DNA of 64,000 nt, taken from NCBI GenBank assembly GCA_030159075.1, contig BROG01000006.1, forward strand, positions 1,320,001 to 1,384,000, written 5' to 3'. Below the pieces are notes generated by a model, which searched no databases, was not told the origin of the DNA, and saw nothing but the letters and a program-made list of their open reading frames with translations. The first letter of the stretch is position 1, and each line of letters starts with the position of its first letter. The translations under genes and the position numbers were made by a program. This document shows, one piece after another, positions 45,821 through 58,129 of this stretch. The DNA comes from Atrina japonica (Eukaryota > Mollusca > Bivalvia > Pterioida > Pinnidae).

Positions 45821-46560
45821 TATATACTGATCATTGGTTCAAAAGAAGAATATTTTAAAGATGTACCAAGTTCTGTCCCTCTTTGGAGCCCCTATCGGTC
45901 CTTCCATTTCTTTGGGTGCCTGTGACCTTGACCCTATAGCTATGACCTTGAAACCTTGTCAAAATTATCCCTAAACACTCTTAACAACTTTCTAATGGGT
46001 CTTTTCATATCTTTCGGTGCCTGTGGCCTTGACTTTTGACCCTATGACTTTGAAACCTTACCTTCATGATCCTAAGATGATTCCAAACAACTTTCTCATA
46101 TACCTTCGAATACAAAAATTCAATCAGTTTTGAATTTTAAATATGCAATTTGTATAAACCTACATGTATACACTCTGTTATTTCAATCATCCACAATTGA
46201 CTTGTTTATACACAAATTTATTTGTCATTCTCAAACTTTGTAGACATTTACTTCGTAATCAAGAATACCAAATTAGAAAAAAATTCTGGCCATTGGTTCA
46301 TGGAATGATGTTTTTAAATATGTACCAATTTTCTGCCCTTCTTAAAACTCCTTGGGTCCTAGCCAAATTTCATTGACAAACATTATGCAGTTTCACAATG
46401 GGATTGTTCCTGCCATGTTTGGTTAAAATTGACCAATTGGTTCTTGAGAGGAAGTTGAAAATGTGTTAATAATAGTAGTAACGAACAACACACAACCGCA
46501 GACAAAAGATACCGATAGTAATGAGTCGTTAGCTCAGGTGACCTAAAAAGGCCTGGCTGC
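45820..46560. repeat. Dispersed repeat related to 13431-15160
   Basis: GTGCCTGTGACCTTGACCCT, TGACCTTGAAACCTTGTCAA, AAAATTCAATCAGTTTTGAA, GTTTGGTTAAAATTGACCAA and TTGGTTCTTGAGAGGAAGTT follow the order seen at 13480-13700 and 14690-14950. It ends GCTCAGGTGACCTAAAAAGG, which is inverted relative to the start at 13431, so the family may have inverted ends. Confidence 0.7.
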
Positions 46561-47234
46561 ATCATTTAAGATCTACATGTTTCTGAAATATTTTCCAACT
46601 ATCGATGTGAATAATCAACTATCATTAGTTATTAGCGCCTCCACATCAACAGCGATTTTTGTTGTAGTCAGCAACTTTCGCAAAACCATTAGTTTATATG
46701 CATGAATATAACGACTTTCAAATCAGGGAATTGAAATCTTATGTAGCTATAAAATTTTGAATTCATGCATTCAAGAATATGACGTAAAAGGTGAAACCCC
46801 AAGGAAAGTACTCCCAGAATGTATAAGTAATCGGAGGTGAGTCACTTGAAAATTCCTTAACAATGATATTTGTAAACCTGAAATAATTTTAATAACGACA
46901 CCTTTTGTATCATTAAATCTATCAATTGTTTATAAAATCAATAAGCCATAAAGAATTCCAAACTATGTTACATTCCGACAATTTTTGTTAAAAGTGATAT
47001 TTTACAAATAATCTACCATCTATTACTAAAAACTGAAAATATCTAAATATTCCACGGGATTAAACAAATAATATATATATAGACACTTTCTAACTAATGA
47101 GGACTTGTCTGAGGACACAAATGCCTCCGCTCAAGCTGGCTTATAATATTTGAAAATACTTTTTTTAAAAGAGCTTGTGATATCACTGCTAGTTTTTAAA
47201 GAGTTACATTGTTTAGGTCTTTAGTGTTATTGTG
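46561..47234. other. Unique AT-rich spacer
   Basis: No supported feature; a short AT run near 47071. Confidence 0.5.
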
Positions 47235-48235
47235 CTGTGTCGTATATTAATGATTTCACTGTTATCTATTTGCCAGAGCTAGTCACATATTCATGATTCC
47301 AGTTTTATCTATTTGCCAGAGCTAGTCATATATTCATGATTTAACTGTTATCTATTTGCCAGAGCTAGTCACATATTCATGATTCCAGTTTTATCTATTT
47401 GCCAGAGCTAGTCACATATTCATGATTCCAGTTTTATCTACCGGTATTTGCCAGAGCTGGTCACATATTCATGATTCCAGTTTTATCTATTTGCCAGAGC
47501 TAGTCACATATTCATGATTCCACTGTTATCTATTTGCCAGAGCTAGTCACATATTCATAATTCCACTGTTATCTATTTGCGATAGCTAGTCATATATATT
47601 TATGATGCCACTGTTATCTATTGCCAGAGCTGGTCACATATTCATGATTTCACTGTTATATATTTGTCAGAGCTGGTCACATATTCATGATTTCACTGTT
47701 ATATATTTGTCAGAGCTGGTCACATATTCATTATTCTGGAGCTAGTCACATACTCAGAATCCACTGTTACCTATTTGCCAGAGCTGGTCACATATTCATG
47801 ATTTCACTGTTATATATTTGTCAGAGTTGGTCATATATTCAGATTCCACTGTTACCTATTTACCAGAGCTGGTCATATATTCATGATTCCACTGTTATCT
47901 ATTTGCCTAAGCTAGTCATATATATTCATTATATCACTGTTACCTATTTGCCAGAGCTAGTCATATATTCATGATTTCAATGTTATCTATTTTTCAGATC
48001 TAGTCACATATTCATAATGCCACTGTTATCTATTTGGCAGAGCTAGTCACATATTCATGATTCTGGAGCTGGTCACATATTCAAACTCCACTGTTACCTA
48101 TTTGCCAGAGCTGGTCACATATCTATGATCCTGCTGTTATCTATTTGTCAGATCTCATATTCATAATTCCACTATTTTATATTTGCCAGAGCTGGTAACA
48201 TATTCTTGATTTAACTGTAACATATTTGTCCTTTT
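47235..48235. repeat. Tandem array, 43-bp unit
   Basis: About 22 copies of GCCAGAGCTAGTCACATATT then CATGATTCCACTGTTATCTATTT-like sequence. Length variants and deletions are frequent after 47700. The 95-codon plus frame at 47687-47974 is a by-product. Confidence 0.94.
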
Positions 48236-48499
48236 GTTTGTCATTTATCCTTGCTATTACATTGCTAAGTACAAACAACTGAAATAGGACACTCACAACA
48301 AATAAGAGTGCAATATGTAATTCATAACTGGCACCTCACTAAATCAACATTGTATTATCTAAGACAGCTCTTAAATCTAAAACGCCAGTCCCATGTTTCT
48401 ATTTTGGTCTGACAGCCTGCATTGACATTGTGCACAGTCAAGAGTTTACAAGACACTGATGTATTCCCTAATAACAATCCGTACTATAGTATTCCAGCT

Positions 48500-48900
48500 A
48501 GTAAAAAGTGTGTGCTGTATCAAAACATCTCCAGCAGACCGCATGTGCAGTATCATTCCATCTTCAGCACAAAGTTCTGGTCTCTGTAACCTATTTTAGT
48601 ATAATGGTTGTGCTATAATTATCCAATCACCTGGCAACAATTTGTGCTACATCACCCCACCTCCAATTAACTGTGTGCTATATAAATATATCTGTCGCTT
48701 ACATTTTGTGTTGCATCATCCCATCTCTAGCTGACAAATTGTGCTACATGCATATCATCCTACCTTCAATCACTTGTTTCTGCTGCATCAACATATCTGT
48801 AGCATATAGTTTGTGCTGTATGGTATTATATTTACAACAACCCTCATCTCAAGAAAATAATGTATGTTGTATCACCAGAACTCTAGCCAAAAGATTGTGA
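48500..48900. repeat. Degenerate tandem repeat, ~40-bp period
   Basis: TGTGCTACATCA, GTGCTGTATCA and TGTGTTGCATCATCCCA recur at roughly 40-50-bp spacing with CATCTCCAGC- or CACCTCCAAT-like text between. An old array in decay. Confidence 0.65.
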
Positions 48901-48904
48901 TGTG

Positions 48905-49722
48905 TTACACTCACTGACTAATGTGATGACCCTCACTGACTGATGTGATGACCCTCACTGACTGATGTGATGACCCTCACTGACTGATGTGATGACCCTC
49001 ACTGACTGATGTGATGACCCTCACTGACTGATGTGATGACCCTCACTGACTGATGTGAAGATCCTCACTGACTGATGTGATGACCCTCACTGACTGATGT
49101 GAAGATCCTCACTGACTGATGTGATGACCCTCACTGACTGATGTGATGACCCTCACTGACTGATGTGAAGATCCTCACTGACTGATGTGATGACCCTCAC
49201 TGACTGATGTGATGACCCTCACTGACTGATGTGATGACCCTCACTGACTGATGTGATGACCCTCACTGACTGATGTGAAGATCCTCACTGACTGATGTGA
49301 TGACCCTCACTGACTGATGTGATGACCCTCACTGACTGATGTGATGACCCTCACTGACTGATGTGAAGATTCTCACTGACTGATGTGAAGACCCTCACTG
49401 ACTGATGTGATGACCCTCACTGACTGATGTGATGACCCTCACTGACTGATGTGATGACCCTCACTGACTGATGTGATGACCCTCACTGACTAATGTGAAG
49501 ATTCTCACTGACTGATGTGATGACCCTCACTGACTGATGTGATGACCCTCACTGACTGATGTGATGACCCTCACTGACTGATGTGATGACCCTCACTGAC
49601 TGATGTGATGACCCTCACTGACTAATGTGATGACCCTCACTGACTGATGTGATGACCCTCACTGACTAATGTGAAGATCCTCACTGACTGATGTGATGAC
49701 CCTCACTGACTGATGTGATGAC
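48905..49722. repeat. Tandem array, 22-bp unit
   Basis: About 37 copies of a 22-bp unit (GATGACCCTCACTGACTGAT plus GT). Two variants, GAAGATCCTCAC and GAAGATTCTCAC, are interspersed, and ACTAATGT replaces ACTGATGT in a few copies. Strongly homogeneous. Confidence 0.97.
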
Positions 49723-50064
49723 CCTGCTGTTGCTGGGGGTGTTTCAGGCCTCCTCCCCCAACAATAATTTGCATGGTTTAAAATAGTATAGTTATTATGC
49801 ACACATAGTTTATATACAGACCTAGAATACTGTCCTTTTCTGTAGCCCCTGATATACATTCCATTTCTGATGGGTCCAATACCTCTCTAATATTGCTCAT
49901 TAGATATTTATTGTCCCTTTGGTATAAACACACACATAACTTACACAAAACATCTCTAACTGAACAGGGTAGAAAATTCAGATTAGAGTGTATACTGTAG
50001 GAACTGAGAGGAATAAAATAGCCTGTCAATGTTGTGATATCCAGAGCATCATTTATATAAAGGG
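49723..50064. other. Unique spacer
   Basis: No supported feature; the minus frames at 49659-49859 and 49778-50077 lack support. Confidence 0.5.
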
Positions 50065-50245
50065 GGATAACTCTCATAACACTTAATGTCTATACTCTTA
50101 ATGGAGTTACCTGTGCTTCTGGAGTACAGTCATAGCACTTAGAGTCTATACTCTAAATGGAGTTACCTGTACTTCAGGAGTACAATCATAACACTTAATG
50201 TCTATACCCTGAACGAAGTTACCTGTACTTTAGGAGAACAATAAA
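50065..50245. repeat. Three tandem copies of a ~60-bp unit
   Basis: CATAACACTTAATGTCTATA, CTCTTAATGGAGTTACCTGT and CTTCTGGAGTACA recur with small changes. Confidence 0.88.
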
Positions 50246-50286
50246 TCATATTTAGATAGATAATATAAGCAAATAATCAAGAAGTA

Positions 50287-50505
50287 TACTCATAAATCCC
50301 TGAAGTCACATTTGGACCTTTCCATTTCAAAGAATGGTTAAGTCCACTGTCAGAATTCAGGGATGTATGATTTAAAATCAAAATTTTGTAATAATTTTAT
50401 ATGTGGTATGAACTTGTTCACTCCTGAATTATGACAGTAGACCATACTATTTATTGATCTGGGTGAGGGGGGTTGAAGGATAATCATTCTTGGGTGAGTT
50501 CAATT
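50287..50505 (+). mobile_element. MITE-related repeat (~215 bp)
   Basis: AAATCCCTGAAGTCACATTT, CTTTCCATTTCAAAGAATGG, TGTCAGAATTCAGGGATGTA, GTTCACTCCTGAATTATGAC, TATTGATCTGGGTGAGG. It matches 31627-31801. Confidence 0.7.
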
Positions 50506-50568
50506 AGATGGTAGTAACTTGTTAGCACTGGTGTAAATACAGAAAACAGGACAAGGTCGATACTGGTA

Positions 50569-50826
50569 CAGTGGAAGCTGTCTTGAGAGACCACTCCGTC
50601 TGCCACTGAAATGCGGTCTCTAAAGACAGGTGGTCTTTCATGAGAGGTTTTATCTAAAGAATTATTGAACCAGTGGTTTTCAGAAAGCAGCTCTTAAAAG
50701 ACAGCAGGTGGTTTCTCAAAAGAGGTTGAATTCAAAGGATTATTGAACCAAGTGGTTTGAAGAATGTGGTCTTAAAAGACAGCTGGTTGTTCATGAGAGT
50801 GGTCTTTTAAGACAGGTTCCACTGTA
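50569..50826. mobile_element. Intact palindromic element of the GACCAC class (~258 bp)
   Basis: Ends TACAGTGGAAGCTGTCTTGA and TTTTAAGACAGGTTCCACTG are inverted, with GAGAGACCACTCC and GAGAGTGGTCTTTT just inside. The interior has repeated AAGACAGSTGGT and CATGAGAG motifs. Bases 50623-50637 are the reverse complement of AAGACCACCTGTCTT, the core of the 33-bp satellite monomer at 2731-10775. A TA may be the target duplication. Confidence 0.8.
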
Positions 50827-50904
50827 TACACCAGGTTGTCACTTTTGATTTAATATGGTAGGCCAACCATATACAATTCTCTTCATGCTAACAAACTTAA
50901 AATT

Positions 50905-51055
50905 CTGGGGCCCGTTTTACGAAAGGTCCCAAGTCTTAAATCCTAACTTTTAGTCGTAACTACCATTGCAATGCATCGCTGATGGGCAGTCCCATGACAA
51001 TTAGGACTAAGACTTAGGATTTAGGACTTAAGACTTTTTGTAAAACGAGCCCCAG
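50905..51055. mobile_element. 151-bp palindromic MITE
   Basis: Left CTGGGGCCCGTTTTACGAAA, GTCTTAAATCCTAACTTTTA; right GGATTTAGGACTTAAGACTT, TGTAAAACGAGCCCCAG. The two halves are reverse complements with a central GCATCGCTGATGGGCAG. No coding capacity. Confidence 0.88.
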
Positions 51056-51099
51056 GTTGTTAATTTTTTCAATGTATGAAATACTGAAACTAAATGTAT

Positions 51100-51340
51100 A
51101 TGTACAACAGGGTGACAAAATTGAGGACTTTTTTTATTTTTATTTTTTTATATATACATGTAATTCAAGTGAAACTAATTTTTTTCAAAACATTCATGGA
51201 GAGCCATTTCAAAAACAACTTTGATGAAACTTATACCATAAACTCAAAATATCTAACACTTATATTGCATAGTTGCTCAGAAAGTCAATTTTTTTTTCTG
51301 TTTTCAAGATTAAGCAATTTTAACAGAAACTTAAAGGCAT
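51100..51340. mobile_element. Half copy related to the 485-bp MITE
   Basis: ACAGGGTGACAAAATTGAGG at the left resembles the CAG..GTGCCAAAAGTGA end. CTTATACCATAAACTCAAAA and TTTTCTGTTTTCAAGATTAA match the reverse complement of the interior of 33065-33549. Confidence 0.6.
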
Positions 51341-52429
51341 AGGGGCTGTCATTTTGATAAAAAAAAAACAACATACATCCCGGTCGCGATTAGACCAAAA
51401 CTTAGAGAAAATTTGAACATATCATGCATACATTGCCTAGAATGAAAGAAATATGCCGATGATTGATATTCCTGACATCCACATAAGAATATAAATGTGT
51501 ACTCGCCCCTTGTTCACATTCAATTTTGACTGTTAATAACACGCTGACCATGAACCATGATAACATATTGCAGTTTATCATTTTTGTTTATGTATCATTT
51601 AGATACACCGTGCCTGTTCTGGTTTGTCAAATTTATCTGTTTATGATATGTAGGAAATGATTCTCTGATATCATATAATGTACTCTAGTAATGTCACTTT
51701 TGAAAGTGTATAACATAAACCAACATCTTTAATGATAAATAACCTCTATGATTGAACCTTTTTTAATTAGTGTAAAAGGGTTAATATACTCTTTATTGTA
51801 CAGGGTCCTATGCCATTTCAGTTGGGAATTTTATGTTTTCCAATGGGCTAACTTGGGAAAAAAGTAACTATGGTTATTTTATTTATAACAATAAAAACAC
51901 AAAAATTTATTCATCTAACTTCTTTGATAAAATTGTCAACATGGTTTTCATTTGAAGACCTGGATGTTTTAATTGAGTGGTACTTAAAAATGTAAGATTC
52001 TTCTTTGTTGCTGTACTGAATGTGAGCTGTACAATAAACATATTTGGGAAATTTTGCTCAAGATTGGGAAACTATTGTGAATTTTGCATTGGGAATGGGG
52101 CCTTTTTTCCTGGAGTCAGGACCCACAAGTTGATGATATCAATCCTTAGTGTATGATATAGAAAATGATTCTTAGTGACAGTTATCTACCCTGACTGTCT
52201 TTTTGTTGTTGTTGGTATATAACATGGCATGTGATTTTCAGGTATAAGATAGTATTATTATCACTCATGTCTGTGTACATTTGTACATCTTTATACAATG
52301 ATGGTTCCTGCAATGAGATAACTGCTCTACATGTAGTTGTCATTTCTGTTTGTGTTTTATATACAATATATATCATGCCTATCAATATATCAGTTCTGGC
52401 TGTCACTTTCATCATTATATAATACAAAA
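51341..52429. other. Spacer containing an old dispersed repeat
   Basis: The GGGAAT/GGGGCC repeat related to 20865-21115 occupies about 51820-52115. The first diverged units of the following 60-bp array begin near 52430. No exon is supported; frames at 52182-52540 have no support. Confidence 0.5.
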
Positions 52430-55110
52430 CATATCTGCTTACAGATGATACATGTATCTTCTCTGATGGTCATGTCATGTCAGTTAATTTATAATGATAT
52501 CACTTACATGTATCTACACAGTGTCACAGTTAGTTTATAATACAAAACATGATATCTGCTTGCAGATGATATCTACACTGACTGTCATGTCAGTTAGTTT
52601 ATAATACAAAACATGATATCTGCTTACAGATGATATCTACTGATTGTCTGTCAGTATTTTTATAATACATGATATCTGTTTACAGATGACATTTACCCTG
52701 ATTGTCATGTCAGTTATTTATATACAGAACATGATATATGCTCAGAAGATATCTACCCTGATTGTGATAATAGTTTATAATACAAAACATGATATCTGCT
52801 TACAGATGACTGTACACTGATTGTCATGTCATTATTTTATAATACAGAACATGATATCTGCTTACAGAAGATATCTACCTGATTGTGATAATAGTTTATA
52901 ATACAAAAACATGATATCTGCTTACAGATGACATTTTCAGATTGTCATGTCATTTTTTATAATACAAAAATATGATATCTGCTTACAGAAGATATCTACC
53001 CTGATTGTGATAATAGTTTATAATACAAAACATGATATCTGCTTACAGATGACATTTACCCTGATTGTCATGTCAGTCATGTACAAAACATGATATCTGC
53101 TTACAGAAGATTTACCCTGAATGTGACAAAACATGATATCTGCTTACAGATGACATCTACCCTGATTGTGATAATAGTTTACAATACAGAACTGTATCAT
53201 TACAGAAGATATCTACCCTGATTGTGATAATAGTTTATAATACAAAACATGATATCTGCTTACAGATGACATCTACCCTGATTGTGATAATAGTTTATAA
53301 TACAAAACATGATATCTGCTTACAGATGACATCAGTTGTGATAATAGTTTATAATACAAAACATGATATCTGCTTACAGATGACATCTACCCTGATTGTG
53401 ATAATAGTTTATAATACAAAACATGATATCTGCTTACAGAAGATATCTACCCTGATTGTGATAATAGTTTATAATACAAAACATGCTTACAGATGACATC
53501 TACCCTGATTGTGATAATAGTTTATAATACAAAACATGATATCTGCTTACAGATGACATCTACCCTGATTGTGATAATAGTTTATAATACAAAACATGAT
53601 ATCTGCTTACAGATGACATTTACCCTGATTGTCATGTCAGTTATATAATAATACAAAACATGATATCTGCTTACAGAAGATATCTACCCTGATATCTACA
53701 TGATATCTGCTTACAGATGACATTTACCCTGTTGTCATGTCAGTTATTTTATAATACAGAACATGATATCTGCTTACAGAAGATATCTACCCTGATTGTG
53801 ATAATAGTTTATAATACAAAACATGATATCTGCTTACAGATGACATTTACCCTGATTGTCATGTCAGTTATTTTATAATACAAAACATGATATCTGCTTA
53901 CAGATATCTACCCTGATTGTCATGTCAGTTAGTTTATAATACAAAACATGATATCTGCTTACAGAAGATATCTACCCTGATTGTGATAATAGTTTATAAT
54001 ACAAAACATGATATCTGCTTACAGATGACATTTACCCTGATTGTCATGTCAGTTATTTTATAATACAGAACATGATATCTGCTTACAGATGACATCTACC
54101 CTGATTGTCATGTCAGTTATTTTATAATACAAAACATGATATCTGCTTACAGAAGATATCTACCCTGATTGTGATAATAGTTTATAATACAAAACATGAT
54201 ATCTGCTTACAGATGACATTTACCCTGATTGTCATGTCAAGAACATGATTCTGCTTACAGAAGATAATTCTACCCTGATTGTGATTAATAGTTTATAATA
54301 CAAAACATGATATCTGCTTACATAATGACATTTATGATTGTCATGTCAGTTATATTTATAATACAAAACATGATATCTGCTTACAGATGACATCTACCCT
54401 GATTTCATGTCAGTTATTTTTATAATACAGAACATGATATCTGCTTACAGAAGATATCTACCCTGATTGTGATAATAGTTTATAATACAAAACATGATAT
54501 CTGCTTACAGATGACATTTACCCTGATTGTCATGTCAGTTAGTTTATAATACAAAACATGATATCTGCTTACAGAAGATATCTACCCTGATTGTGATAAT
54601 AGTTTATAATACAAAACATGATATCTGCTTACAGATGACATCTACCCTGATTGTCATGTCAGTTATTTTATAATACAGAACATGATATCTGCTTACAGAT
54701 ATCTACCCTGATTGTCATGTCAGTTAGTTTATAATACAAAACATGATATCTGCTTACATAAGATATCTACCCTGATTGTGGTGTCAGTTCATTTATAATA
54801 CAGAACATGATATCTGCTTACAGAAGATATCTACCCTGATTGTAATGATAGTTTATAATACAAAACATGATATCTGCTTACAGATGATATCTACCCTGGC
54901 TGTCATGCCATTTTATAATACAAAACATGATATCTGCTTACAGATGATATCTACACAGACTGTCATGTCAGTTAGTTTATAATACAAAACATGACATCTG
55001 CTTACAGATGATATCTAGCCTGATTTGTCATGTCATTTAGTTTATCATACAAAACATGATATCTGCTTACAGATGATATCTACCCTGACTGTCACGTCAG
55101 TTAGTTTATA
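52430..55110. repeat. Tandem array, ~60-bp unit with two alternating types
   Basis: About 45 copies of ACATGATATCTGCTTACAGA followed by TGACATYTACCCTGATTGT or AGATATCTACCCTGATTGT, then either GATAATAGTTTATAATACAA or CATGTCAGTTATTTTATAAT. The AGATATC/GATAATAG and TGACATTT/CATGTCAG forms often alternate, giving a ~120-bp higher-order period in the middle part. Copies at the left (52430-53200) are more diverged. A 60-bp period opens short frames (53224-53496, 54776-54982), which are not genes. Confidence 0.95.
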
Positions 55111-55311
55111 ATTACATGTTTGGTTTCCCCTTCTGTCTAACCTTAATTAAATAGAATTATTATCATATTTTATCAGGAAATTTGTTTACCTTTAGTATAT
55201 ATTTTTGTGAATGTAAGAATTCATCTAAGATTTTTCAACACATAAGATAAGACTGTTTTGTGCAATATATAATGTAATCGTACACTGTATTTTGATTGTT
55301 GTTGTTGTTGT

Positions 55312-55530
55312 TGTACTGTTGTTTAACGTCACACTCGAGATCTTTCACTCATATGGAGACGTCACCAAATGCTGGCGCAGGGCTTCAAATTTTGGCCTAT
55401 GCTCAGCACTTATGGCCATTGAGCAGTGAGGGTTCTTTAACGTGCCAACACCAAGTGTGACATGGGACCTCGGTTATTACTGTCTCATCCGAAGGATGGG
55501 AAAAGCCAGCCGACACTGCCGAAGCTCAAA
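55312..55530 (-). mobile_element. SINE family 2, truncated head
   Basis: Plus strand: TGTTGTTTAACGTCACACTC, TTCAAATTTTGGCCTATGCT, TTGAGCAGTGAGGGTTCTTT, GAAGGATGGGAAAAGCCAGC. The tRNA-like head beyond this is missing. It is preceded by a short (TTG)n tail equivalent. Confidence 0.88.
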
Positions 55531-56204
55531 TATTTGAAATACAGACAATATATGTAATAAAATTTTGCAATCTTGAAACGAATGCACCAACCTAGCTATT
55601 CATTTATTCTTACTTTGTTATCTATAGATTAGTTTAGAAAGGATTTCTTTTTGGAGGAGTGAAACAAGGAAGAAAAAACTGCTGTTAAAGTATAACACGA
55701 AACATTCTTTCATCCTTGTATTACAAGCGTATGTTAAATGTAAGTGTCCAGTTAAGTAATGTATGTCTGGCGTGGACAAAAGGAAATTACAAGGATTATG
55801 TCCAAGCAAAGTGCCAAGCAGGTACAAAAGAACTTCATAAATCAAACACAAACACTCCAAATCTTTTTCAACAATTACTGATATTTTCCTGACATAACAC
55901 GTAAATTTTAGTTCACTAATTTTAACAAGTAACACTTACAAGTATTTTGAGTTGAAAATTATTCTTTTGACAATATACTGTAGTAAATCTCAGAAAACAA
56001 GAAAACCGTGATAAGAAAACTTCAATGATCTTGTATTCATAAATGCTTACATTGTTAACATGGTAATGGATTGCTTGAATGGTTAAGAATATTTTGTCCT
56101 GACAATGATGAATGTTCATAGATATAAACAGTCACAACTGTAGTCACCATGTACTTTGTAATTTAACCTCAAAAAGTAAGAAAAATGAAAAACTGTCAGA
56201 AATC
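55531..56204. other. Spacer with an unsupported open frame
   Basis: The 105-codon minus frame at 55618-55935 is the longest frame outside repeats. It is rich in L, F and C, with a hydrophobic C-terminal part (FNSSFFFLVSLLQK), but has no recognised motif. A chance frame is the default reading. Confidence 0.4.
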
Positions 56205-58060
56205 TGATCTAATTTAGACTACGGAGCACCATCAGAAATCTGATCTAACTAAGGGCAAGTAGCACCATCACAAATCTGATGTTATTAATGCCATGTACCA
56301 CCATCAGAAATCTGATCTAATTGAGGTCATATATATGACATGGTCATATACAAGAAATCTTATCTTAATTGGGCCATGTAGCACCATCAGAAATCTTATC
56401 TTATTTAGACTACGGAGCACCAAATACATCTGATCTAATTTAGATTATAGACCACCATCAGAAATATGATCTAATTAAGGCCATGTAGCATCATCAGAAA
56501 TCTGATTTGATTTAGGCCATGTAGCATCTTTATAAATTTTATCTAATTGAGGTCATATAGCACCATAAAAATCTTTTCTAATAAAGGCCACGTAGCACCT
56601 TTATATATCTGATCTAATTGAGGCCATGTAGCACCTTTATATATCTAATCTAATTGAGGCCATGTAGCACCTTTATATATCTGATCTAATTGAGGCCATG
56701 TAGCACCTTTATAAATCTGATCTAATTGAGGCCATGTAGCACCTTTATATATCTGATCTAATTGAGACCATGTAGCACCTTTATATATCTGATCTAATTG
56801 AGACCATGTAGAACCTTTATAAATCTTATCTAATTGAGGCCATGTAACACATTTATAAATCTGATTTAATTGAGGCCATGTAACACATTTATAAATCTGA
56901 TTTAATTGAGGCCATGTAGCACCTTTATATATATGATCTTATTGAGACCATGTAGCACCTTTATATATATATGATCTAATAGAGGCTATGCAGCACCTTT
57001 ATATATATGATCTAATTTAGGGCATGTAGAACCTTTATTAATCTGATCTAATAGAGGCTATGCAGCACCTTTATATATATATGATCTAATTTAGGGCATG
57101 TAGAACCTTTATAAATCTGATCTTATTGAGACCATGTAGCACCTTTATAAATCTGATCTAATAGAGGCTATGCAGCACCTTTATATATATGATCTAATTT
57201 AGGGCATGTAGCACCTTTATAAATCTGATCTAATAGAGGCTATGCAGCACCTTTATATATATGATCTAATTTAGGGCATGTAGCACCTTTATAAATCTGA
57301 TCTAATAGAGGCTATGCAGCACCTTTAAATATATGATCTAATTTAGGGCATGTAGCACCTTAATAAATCTGATCTAATAGAGGCTATGCAGCACCTTTAT
57401 ATATATGATCTAATTTAGGCCATGTAGCACCTTTATAAATCTGATCTTATTGAGACCATGTAGCACCTTTATAAATCTGATCTAATAGAGGCTATGCAGC
57501 ACCTTTATATATATGATCTAATTTAGGGCATTTAGCACCTTTATAAATATGATCTAATAGAGGCTATGCAGCACCTTTATATATATGATCTAATTTAGGG
57601 AATGTAGCACCTTTATAAATCTGATCTAATTGCTGCTGTGTAGCACATTTATAAATCTGATTTATTTGAGGCCATGTAGCACCATTACAAATCTGTTTTA
57701 ACTGAGGCCATGTAGCACCTTTATAAATCTTATCTAATTGAGGCCATGTACCATCGTTATTAAATCTAAATAACTGAGGCCATGTGGGAATTTTACAAAT
57801 CTGATTTTAATTTGTGTAAGGGTATTATTGTTTTACATCCTGTCAAGAATTTTAAACTTAAAGGAGATCGTTTGGCTTTGGACAGAGTTCAACAAATTAT
57901 GACTTGCACTATGGACATCTAATATTATTGAAGTTATGTAGTACCATTACAAATGTGATCTTTCTGAGACCAAGAAGAACGTTTATAAATCTGATTTAAC
58001 TGACACAATGTAGCACTATGACCAATCTGACCTAATAGAGGCCATGTAGCACCTACGACA
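56205..58060. repeat. Tandem array, ~36-bp unit
   Basis: About 45 copies of AATCTGATCTAATTGAGGCC then ATGTAGCACCTTTATAA. Between about 56980 and 57600 two forms alternate (AATAGAGGCTATGCAGCACC and ATTTAGGGCATGTAGCACC), a 72-bp higher-order unit. The array is interrupted at 57800-57930 by unrelated sequence and resumes weakly to 58060. Confidence 0.94.
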
Positions 58061-58129
58061 TTATCCCTAGAAACACATATAGATGAATTATAAAATTACT
58101 TGTGGTATAAACACTCGTAAAGCATTATG

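Noticed and set aside
55618..55935. 105-codon minus-strand frame, possibly a membrane protein
   Set aside because: Hydrophobic residues come from T-rich composition; no homolog recalled and no splice context. BLASTP would settle it.
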